Shown piece after piece: positions 1 through 36,738 of a stretch of 36,738 nt of DNA (position 1 is its first letter; every line of letters begins with the position of its first letter). The DNA comes from Halisarca cf. caerulea. Lineage: Eukaryota; Porifera; Demospongiae; Chondrillida; Halisarcidae. The DNA is taken from NCBI GenBank assembly GCA_963170055.1, contig CAUJGJ010000231.1:942701-979438 (forward strand), given 5' to 3'. A program made the translations under genes and the position numbers. The notes below the pieces were generated by a model, which saw only the letters and a list, made by a program, of their open reading frames with translations, had not been told where the DNA came from and searched no databases.

Positions 1-330
1 TGAACAGCATAATACAATAATAAAACATTGTGTATGCAAAAATACTGAGGATTTTAAGCAAGAAGCAATACTTAGCAAATTCAACGTTTATGCATGGTCA
101 CTGTCAACTTTGCTGAAGTTTCTTAGTGCTTGGGAGTGCAAAACCCTCTAGCTTCTGCAAATTGCATGACAATGGTTAATGAATATAGCATGCATGAACG
201 GTAGTCAACGGGCCAGAGTTACTGCTACTTTACAATGTGGTATACATTCACACCTTCACATCTGGCAGTATGCACAATAGAAAACAAACAACTGGCAGAC
301 AGCTTGAGTATGATTACTATATAGCTTCAC
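1..330. other. Intron sequence at the left edge
   Basis: Lies downstream of exon 48 on the minus strand. I find no continuation of the 7TM domain here in any frame, so the next exon is outside the window. Confidence 0.6.
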
Positions 331-26305
<25,975 letters not shown>

Positions 26306-27318
26306 CTACATAATAAGATAATTATTGAATAAAAACAAACGCTGAATATTAATTTTGACAATTATCATGCAAAATATGTAATCTTAATAAAATACAGTAC
26401 AATATTATCAATAAGGTATACAGATATAATATTATAAAGCATGCAATTTATAGCCCACTGCAAGTGACTAGTCATTTATTCATAATTTTCTTATCGTGTT
26501 GTAGATGGCAATAGATACAACACTACATGCACTAAGTCCTATTGCAGCTATTTTGAAATATACAAAATTAATATTCTCCAATATTCCAGTATATTGTAAA
26601 AATTACATAGCTAAATAAACAGAATACCTTCAAGTTGATAATCCTATGGTCATATAAAAATACAAACATGAGTGTGTACATATAAGCATGTATGTTCATC
26701 TACGTGCATGCAGACATGAATTAGTGTATATGTGATGTCAGTTTTTCAGTGTCAGCATGCAGACATCTATACCAGTGACAATTGGAATGGTCTCTTATGC
26801 AATGACAAAACATGTCTATACATAAAAAATAAAAGTACAAAATAATTAATACTGAAATCCAAGATCCATTAAAGTTTCCTTCCATGAAAATAAAAAAGAA
26901 ACATTATACTCTATGGGCTTGCCTGACATTCTAATGTGTGCATGCTTGTACATTTGGGCTTAATGTAATTCAGGCAATGTTATACTTTATCATCCTTAGT
27001 GAGTGATTATGTACCGAATCCAATATATTTAGGGTTGCTGGTGGCTTAGTAGGTTAGCACTGGAAGTTAAGCACTAAGCAGACGGCACAATTCTACCTGT
27101 GTGCCATTTGGCATTTTTTTTCTCTGTACCTCTTTACCACCAACCTGGGAACAGATGAGGAGATGAACTACTACAGCCACCATGTAAACTAAATTAATAA
27201 ATTCTGACTTTGATTTAATTTGATCGATTGTGTGTGTGAGTGAATGGTGGGATACTGGGCCCTTAGGAGTAGCCTTAGTCTAATGGGCCACCAATAAAAT
27301 TAACATAATGTATAATAA
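26306..27318. other. Sequence 5' of the first visible receptor exon
   Basis: About 1 kb, AT-rich. On the minus strand I see no further FN3 exon and no convincing signal-peptide exon. It is therefore intron sequence or a region disrupted by the mobile elements to its right. Confidence 0.6.
27035..27235 (+). repeat. Possible tRNA-derived SINE
   Basis: tggcttagtagg at about 27046-27057 fits the polymerase III A box (TRGCNNAGYNGG) exactly. About 40 bases on, ggcacaattctacc is a weak B-box-like sequence. A GC-richer body and an AT-rich tail follow, ending near 27230. The B box is degenerate and no second copy is in the window. Confidence 0.4.
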
Positions 27319-27327
27319 TATAGTATA

Positions 27328-27395
<68 letters not shown>

Positions 27396-27404
27396 TATAC
27401 TATA
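27319..27404. repeat. Perfect 86-bp palindrome with a (TA)n core
   Basis: Arms tatagtatagac (27319-27330) and gtctatactata (27393-27404) flank a (AT)n core of 62 bases, giving a completely self-complementary stretch. It directly borders the 5' end of the retroelement. Confidence 0.92.
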
Positions 27405-27425
27405 GAAGAAGATGGCCGCGCGTTG

Positions 27426-30400
27426 ATGGCGCCAAGCACAGTCTCAGTTGATCGAAGGTTCGCGATCGCTATTCTGCTTGTATTTTCTTTGTCAATTGCA
27501 TCCAAGGAACATCTCATAGGTTCTTCACTAGTCGATTTTTCTTTTACTGCTCCTTCAAGATTGTTCGCGATCGGCCGATTCGTGGGCCACGCTATGTCGG
27601 ACTCTTCGACTTCTTCATCATCAGCCGTCAGAGGCTTTTGCTCTTTCTGTGGTAGATCTATGCCCATACTCCTTGATGGAACCATCAAAACGCACGGCCC
27701 AGTCTCTAATCGTTGCCCAGGATCAAGAAATAGCCCCGCGAGGGAGGCCGATTCTGTCTCACCCGCTTCCCAGGGTTCCTCCAGCGCCGGTAACCTTTCT
27801 AGTACGGTCGAGGAAAGCTCTAGTGTTGGAAACAGCAGTGCTGGCGATGTATCTTCTGCGCGCGCTAGCGCCCCTGGCCGCGCCCGAGAAAAGATTTTGA
27901 AGAGAGTGCCTAAAGGTTCCAGGACCCCTGTAGCCAACAAGTTGACGACCATTTTGAAGGATATTACCCGCGATAATAATGTCGAAGCCTGGGATCGCTT
28001 GTTCCTTTTTGCCCGTCGATGTTTGCATTGCCCGAACAGAGGTGGCCACAGGAGAAACCTGGCGGCTTTTGTGAATAGAGCTGTCGACGAAGAGAGGGAG
28101 CCAACAGCAGATGCTCCACGTAGTAAAGCCAGTTCTGACCCCCTGAAGTCCCTTGCAGCTCGTGTGGCGGCCAAACTTGAGGAAGGCGATTTTAGGGGGG
28201 CTGTGCGGCTTGCTAGCTCCTCCGAGTCATTTGCTCCAGAAGATGAACACACCTTGCAGATCCTCAGGGAGAAACACCCACCTGCACACCCTGAATCCGC
28301 ATTGCCTCCATTCCTCCATCATGAAGACACCATCACAATTGTCTCATCAGTTGTCCGTAAGGCCATCTACTCCTTTCCTGCTGGTTCAGCAGGAGGCCCA
28401 GATGGCCTACGTCCGCAGCATCTCAAAGACATCCTCCTGAATGCTGCTGATGAGCTTGAAGGTGAATTCATGTCAGCCTTAACCAGTTTTGTCAACTTGG
28501 TGGCTGAAGGCAGAGTTCCTCCATTTACTCGTCCATTCTTCTTTGGTGCGTCCCTTATTGGGCTGAACAAGAGAGACGGAGGGGTTAGGCCTATTGCTAT
28601 AGGTTGCACCCTACGTCGTTTAGTCGCCAAGTGTTGCACAATTCTCATCAAGGAGGATATGGGAGCTCTGCTTTTCCCCACTCAGCTGGGTTATGGTACT
28701 CGCCACGGATCTGAAGCTGTTGTGCATGCAGCTAGAGCCTACTTGTCCACGATGAAGGAAGATATGCTTTTGCTGAAGTTAGACTTCAGCAATGCTTTCA
28801 ACTCAATCCGCAGAGACAAGATGCTCCACGCTGTCCTGGAGAAATCCCCTGCCATCTTCGCCTTTGCACATTCCACCTATGCTCAGCCAACTAATCTTTA
28901 CTTTGGTGACCATGTCATTGTATCATCAGAAGGTGTCCAACAGGGTGATCCCCTGGGACCCTTATTATTCTGTCTCACCATCCTTGGCCTCACTTCCAGC
29001 TTGAGTTCTGAGTTCCGTGTCTTCTATTTGGATGATGGGACCTTAGGTGGCCCAATTCAAGACATCATTTCAGATCTGGAGCACATAGAACAAGCGTCTA
29101 AAGACCTAGGCCTAGTACTTAACAAGGCAAAATGTGAGTTTGTGTGCTCGGAGGCCTCCACCAAATCTGCCATTCAATCCACCTTTCCCGAGTTGTTGTC
29201 CACTAGCCCTGCTGATGCAGTTCTACTTGGTTTCCCTATTGGCTGCATTCGCTCCATTGAGTCAGTGCTTAATTCAAAGATCAAGTACCTGCACTCCCTG
29301 GGTGACAGGCTTGGGCTTCTGCATGCACACGACGCCCTCTGTCTTATGCAGCACGCCTTAACCCTCCCCAAGCTTCTTTATGTTTTGAGAACCGCTCCAT
29401 GCTTTTCTTCTGGTCTTTTGGAGTCATTTGACACTGTCCAGCGTTCCTTATTGGAGTCTGTTTGTAATATTTCCCTTGATGATGATTCATGGAAGCAGGC
29501 ATCCCTGCCAATTAATTCTGGTGGTCTGGGGATTAGGAGTGCAACCTCGCTTGCACCTTCAGCATTCCTTGCCTCTGCTGCAGGTTGTGCTCCTCTCCTC
29601 TCTTCCTTACTGCCCCAGTACATTCTGGACACCAAGCTTCCAATCCATGAAGTTGCTCTCCAGGTTTGGAGTAGCTCCTCTCATGCTAATCCACCCTCCG
29701 GTTCAGCCTCCATTAAACAGAAGAACTGGGATGCTCCCATCATCATAGCTACATTCGACTCCCTATTCCGGAATGCCGATGCTAGATCCCGAGCCCGCCT
29801 CCTAGCCTCCTGTGAAAAGGAGTCAGGTGCTTGGCTGACGGCTCCTCCAATCTCAGCAGTTGGTTTGAGAATGGACGATGAAACCATTCGAGTAGCTACA
29901 GGAATGCGTGTTGGTTCATCTCTGAGCGAGCCACATTCTTGTAAGAATTGTGGCAAAAGTGTTGATGAATCTGGCCTACATGGTCTTAGCTGTTGGAGGA
30001 GCCAGGGACGCAGAGCACGCCATTCAGAGCTCAACCAAATTATCCACAGATCTCTGGCAGCTATCCAGGTTCCCTCCACTCTGGAGCCCCGGGGCCTCTA
30101 CAGATCTGATGGCCGTAGACCCGATGGCCTCTCATTGATTCCTTGGTCTCAAGGTCGATCTTTGGTGTGGGATGCAACATGCAGGGACACCTTCGCTCCA
30201 TCCTACCTGCACCTTAGCTCCATCAAAGCAGGCGCAGTTGCTCACGAGGCAGCTGCACAAAAATGTCGATTGTACAGTGAGCTTTGTACCACACACAAAT
30301 TTATCCCTCTGGCATTTGAAACCTCTGGGGTATTTAGTCAAGATTCGCTTGCCTTCCTCAAAGATCTTGCACTCCGCAGTCGTCAACATAATCATGACCC

Positions 30401-30485
30401 TCTTAGTTACCTAAAACTTTGTCAAAGAATCAGTGTGTGTATTCAAAGATTTAATTGTGCTTCGGTACTAGGAACATGCTTGTAA
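27426..30485 (+). CDS. Retroelement polyprotein: zinc-binding motif, reverse transcriptase, restriction-like endonuclease
   Basis: 1,019 codons, no frameshift or stop, from ATG 27426 (the TTG just before is ignored). N-terminal putative zinc ligands C72-x2-C75-x14-H90-x6-C97. Reverse transcriptase about 340-620: GPDGLRPQHL, RDGGVRPIAIG, motif A LDFSNAFNSI (D453), motif B QGDPLGPLLF, motif C YLDDG (D536, D537), motif D LNKAKCEF. C-terminal CCHC knuckle C839-x2-C842-x9-H852-x3-C856, then RRPDG (D900) and VWDAT (D916), the layout of the restriction-like endonuclease of R2/R4/CRE/NeSL-type elements. No apurinic endonuclease is seen. The product would nick the target and prime reverse transcription there. 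YLDD rather than the usual non-LTR YADD is notable. Antisense to the receptor gene and probably recently active. Confidence 0.9.
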   Translation: MAPSTVSVDRRFAIAILLVFSLSIASKEHLIGSSLVDFSFTAPSRLFAIGRFVGHAMSDSSTSSSSAVRGFCSFCGRSMPILLDGTIKTHGPVSNRCPGSRNSPAREADSVSPASQGSSSAGNLSSTVEESSSVGNSSAGDVSSARASAPGRAREKILKRVPKGSRTPVANKLTTILKDITRDNNVEAWDRLFLFARRCLHCPNRGGHRRNLAAFVNRAVDEEREPTADAPRSKASSDPLKSLAARVAAKLEEGDFRGAVRLASSSESFAPEDEHTLQILREKHPPAHPESALPPFLHHEDTITIVSSVVRKAIYSFPAGSAGGPDGLRPQHLKDILLNAADELEGEFMSALTSFVNLVAEGRVPPFTRPFFFGASLIGLNKRDGGVRPIAIGCTLRRLVAKCCTILIKEDMGALLFPTQLGYGTRHGSEAVVHAARAYLSTMKEDMLLLKLDFSNAFNSIRRDKMLHAVLEKSPAIFAFAHSTYAQPTNLYFGDHVIVSSEGVQQGDPLGPLLFCLTILGLTSSLSSEFRVFYLDDGTLGGPIQDIISDLEHIEQASKDLGLVLNKAKCEFVCSEASTKSAIQSTFPELLSTSPADAVLLGFPIGCIRSIESVLNSKIKYLHSLGDRLGLLHAHDALCLMQHALTLPKLLYVLRTAPCFSSGLLESFDTVQRSLLESVCNISLDDDSWKQASLPINSGGLGIRSATSLAPSAFLASAAGCAPLLSSLLPQYILDTKLPIHEVALQVWSSSSHANPPSGSASIKQKNWDAPIIIATFDSLFRNADARSRARLLASCEKESGAWLTAPPISAVGLRMDDETIRVATGMRVGSSLSEPHSCKNCGKSVDESGLHGLSCWRSQGRRARHSELNQIIHRSLAAIQVPSTLEPRGLYRSDGRRPDGLSLIPWSQGRSLVWDATCRDTFAPSYLHLSSIKAGAVAHEAAAQKCRLYSELCTTHKFIPLAFETSGVFSQDSLAFLKDLALRSRQHNHDPLSYLKLCQRISVCIQRFNCASVLGTCL

Positions 30486-30635
30486 TTCATTGCTGCTTTT
30501 GGTTTTCGTTATTGTTGTTGCTCATTTGCCTGTTCATCACTTCCTCTCCTGTCTATTTACCTCACTTGTAGTGGATATCAATTTGTAATAATAATAATAA
30601 AAATAAAAAAAAAATAAAAAAAAATAATAATAAAA

Positions 30636-30660
<25 letters not shown>
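30636..30660. repeat. (TA)n tract between retroelement tail and TIR element
   Basis: Follows the A-rich and TAA-rich tail of the retroelement (30586-30635). Confidence 0.9.
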
Positions 30661-34131
<3,471 letters not shown>

Positions 34132-34133
34132 TA

Positions 34134-34163
34134 GATATAAATAAATAAATAAATAAATAAATA
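34134..34163. repeat. (TAAA)n short tandem repeat
   Basis: Several units directly right of the Tigger element, running into TA repeats. Confidence 0.85.
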
Positions 34164-34237
34164 TATATATATAGATATATACTATCAAGTAACTCAATCT
34201 AACCGATAGCCAGTTTATTGTGTTATGTATTGTATTT

Positions 34238-34239
<2 letters not shown>

Positions 34240-34298
<59 letters not shown>
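34240..34298. repeat. (TA)n microsatellite
   Basis: About 29 units. Just beyond, 34307-34318 (tccctacatccc) and 34359-34370 (gggatgtaggga) form a 12-bp stem with a loop of about 40 bases. Confidence 0.93.
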
Positions 34299-34306
<8 letters not shown>

Positions 34307-34440
34307 TATCCCTACATCCCTGAACCTGTTTGTTCAAGCTAGCAAAACGTTTCCCAAGGGATGTAGGGAATTAACTCATCTAGCCCTTTACCTATGCAGT
34401 TAAGCTCTGTACCCGTCTAGCCCCATGCATGTATGCCTTG

Positions 34441-35987
34441 CGCATGTGGGACATGTCCGCGCTAATTCGGAGGTGTGAAAATTTCGGTCTTTTTTACAGC
34501 TTCTGTTCTCAACTTGTAGTAGATGCAGAGAGTCAAACAAGGGATCAAAATGTAGGCAGACATGTAGACGTTCGTACGAATCCTTTTTTGAAGGCTTGCT
34601 TTTATCGCAAAGAAGCTACTGAGGTTTTCCTAACCCCTACTGAAAAGCGAAACGCTCTGGGTGCTACCTGGCGGAACGCTTCCATGGCTATTTTTTAGCA
34701 TAAATCGCTATAACAAAACATTTACTAACTTTTCCATGCGGGTGAGTTGACCGTTCCTTTCCAAAGCCGAGATCTGATCCATTGGGCCTTAACCCTTAAT
34801 CGTTTGCGTTTCTGGTGAAAATCTAGACCCTTAACGTTTTTAAGCCAGATATCTGGCGCAAACTTCAAGCTTTAATATAGCCGGTATTTTGCTTGTGAAA
34901 CTTTCTTATATGCTTAGTATGTTGTCATAGCATATTAGGTAGACTTCATCAGCTCTTGTTTGCACTTATTCAGTCGGTTTTCCGTCTTGTCGGCGAAGTA
35001 AGACTTCCATAAGCTAAGTCTTGCAATACGTGCGCATTTACAGATATTGTTTTAAGGTTTGAAATGATGCCTAGTGCATAAAAAGCTTTGTACACGTTGC
35101 ATTCTACACAAATAAAACCATTTCTAAACAGAAAAGCGCCTACTGTCCATTTCATGGAGAATACTAAAAACAGTTTATCCGTACTTACTTCAGATATGAA
35201 CGGAAAACTACCTGATTCATTCCAGAAGATTGTGATTACTAAAATCCTCTTCATGAGTACCTTCATCCACATTTCAAGTAATGAAAAACGACGTAGAACT
35301 AAAATTAGGCGAGAAATCCACTAAAATGTTTCAGATACGCAACATGGGTAGCCATTTTTGGTCCGTAAACTATTGAATTTTTCGTATATCTATTAGCGTT
35401 TCTTGTAAATTTTTGTATAATAGCAACTTTTAACAGGCTGTATCTTCTTTTGTACTGATCGCACAAGGTTGATACTATACAAAGTTACATATGTATCCAG
35501 TATTAACACACAGCTAAAGAATCAATATAATAGGACGAAATTGCGAATTACGAACTATAAGGGGTCGCGCCAGAAAACTGGCTTATAAACGTTTAAGGGA
35601 TTTATTAAAAGCCACCATTCAAGCTCCTGTAACTTAGGACAGGAACAAAATCTCTCTCTCACCCGCATGGAAAAGTTGTATATTTCCGATGGCTCGACGT
35701 TGAGACCAAGAAACTGTCTCCAGCTGGTTCCCTCCCGTAGCACCCAGCCGAAAACTAGGATTCAGAAGAAACATCGAGTTAGGTCACAAGCAAACATGTG
35801 ACAGAGCAACCGTGACGACAGAAAATGTCACTAAACGCGGATTCGCCATTCGTATACGCCCGAATATTAGTTCGAATCACGAGATAACTGCGTGACTAAT
35901 AACTTGTAAGCACCCAAAAATTACAATTTATCGCTATGCAAACTGAGAAGCGCTATCATGACAGATCCTGGACATGTCCCACATGCG
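34441..35987. mobile_element. Long diverged inverted repeat, probably a fold-back or TIR element
   Basis: Conserved blocks pair symmetrically about 35214: 34441-34458 with 35970-35987 (18/18), 34728-34746 with 35658-35676 (19/19), and 34828-34859 with 35567-35600 (about 28 of 33). Arms are therefore at least 420 bp, diverged between the blocks, with about 700 bp of unpaired centre. Similar direct-repeat motifs (cccgtctagccc) lie outside both ends. No transposase found; frames inside (such as 34429-34698 and 34970-35272) have no recognisable family. Confidence 0.75.
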
Positions 35988-36738
35988 TGCACTATGTCAG
36001 TCCTAGACCTATGCATAGTCCATCCTCATGCCCGTCTAGCCCAATGTATACCTAATCCTCTGTATGTCTATACCTATGCCTGTTCAGCCCTATGCAACAA
36101 ACAACTCTGCCTTGTTCCAGTGATTTTTGATGATTGACAATTTTTCATCCCTACATCGTTTATCCATTTTTATATGTTTTGTATGGTCTTATAATGCTGT
36201 ATTAATTGTATAGATTGTTTTATTTGCTTGTGGTTTGGTTGTTTGATGCAATTTTAGCTTCTTTTCACCTCTATAATAATAGCTGTAATAATTATAATCA
36301 CAAACGGGCATGCAATATAACTCTAACAAATGATAGAGTTAAGCCTCTGAACCAGATGCAGCCAAGATGCTGGCAGCATTGCCCCCCTCTGTACAGCCAC
36401 AGAAATTCGCTAGATGAGCTTCGGGTATGATAGAGATTCAGAGTTCGTCTCCCGCAGCCTGTGACTGAGGTCTACAAAGAAAGACTTTGCTTCTGGCGTG
36501 AAAACACCCATGCATAGTTATTATTATTACTAATTTTGTGTATTCATGACCTCTCAGATCGAGTTATAATTATTCACTAAATTGCACATACTGGCATGTG
36601 CTTCATTATAACAATATACTTTAACTGTTGCTTGTTCATAAACTTCAAGCTTTATTATATTATATTATAATACATACGGCTATATATAATATCATCTTAG
36701 TTCCATGCACCGTGGAATTTAAGCACAGTGATTCCATG
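35988..36738. other. Right edge, no gene recognised
   Basis: Contains imperfect copies of a minisatellite-like motif near 36000-36110, then AT-rich sequence. A GC-richer patch at 36330-36490 has a short plus-strand frame without family signal; it could be an exon of a gene beyond the edge, but nothing supports this. Confidence 0.5.

Larger units (their letters stand above)
27405..30660 (+). mobile_element. REL-type non-LTR retroelement, apparently full length
   Basis: Starts abruptly after a (TA)n palindrome with GC-rich sequence, contains one long intact ORF, and ends in (TAA)n/A-rich sequence and (TA)n. No LTRs are visible. The GC-rich coding region stands out from the AT-rich surroundings. 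A related truncated copy lies at 15340-15627 in the same target context. The exact 5' end and target-site duplication cannot be fixed because both flanks are simple repeats. Confidence 0.82.

Noticed and set aside
27395..28252. 285-codon open frame on the minus strand
   Set aside because: Shadow of the retroelement ORF on the plus strand, which has all the conserved motifs.
34429..35324. Open frames of 78-100 codons inside the long inverted repeat
   Set aside because: No recognisable family, opposing frames overlap, and the paired-arm structure explains the conserved blocks better.

Overview
This is a eukaryotic, AT-rich, intron-dense window with no prokaryotic features. The gene content (an adhesion GPCR with a long array of one-exon fibronectin III domains plus Calx-beta domains), the tigger and REL-type retroelements, and the very high density of (TA)n and (CA)n microsatellites suggest an early-branching marine invertebrate. 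A demosponge is most likely, judging by the style of the FN3 repeats. That taxonomic call is inference.

Positions 331-26305 (minus strand) hold one very large, incomplete gene, reconstructed here as 48 consecutive exons. Every splice phase chains correctly and every junction is GT-AG except one GC-AG donor. The visible coding sequence is about 10.2 kb (about 3,400 residues). From N to C it encodes: 22 FN3 domains (21 exons, all phase 1-1); a Ser/Thr/Pro-rich linker; two Calx-beta-like domains; a duplicated four-exon module (HRM-like, SEA-like segment of unknown class, Cys-rich EGF-like, thrombospondin-3-like calcium repeat); a third HRM-like domain; a GAIN domain; a GPS with an intact HL/T cleavage site; and TM1 to TM4/ECL2 of a class B2 (adhesion) seven-helix receptor. 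TM5-TM7 and the tail lie beyond the left edge. The signal peptide and any more N-terminal exons are not visible on the right.

The introns carry microsatellites, a 346-bp pogo/Tigger-type MITE (5574-5919), a G/C-rich repeat (about 1333-1432) and a 5'-truncated retroelement fragment (about 15340-15627).

Positions 27319-34300 (upstream of the receptor) form a nest of mobile elements embedded in (TA)n arrays: an intact single-ORF retroelement with a restriction-like endonuclease C-terminus (27426-30485, plus strand); a TIR element containing nested inverted repeats (30667-31904); a (TA)n array of about 315 bp; and a decayed pogo/Tigger transposon (32221-34131). At 34441-35987 lies a long, diverged inverted repeat with colinear arms. 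The last 750 bases show nothing recognisable.
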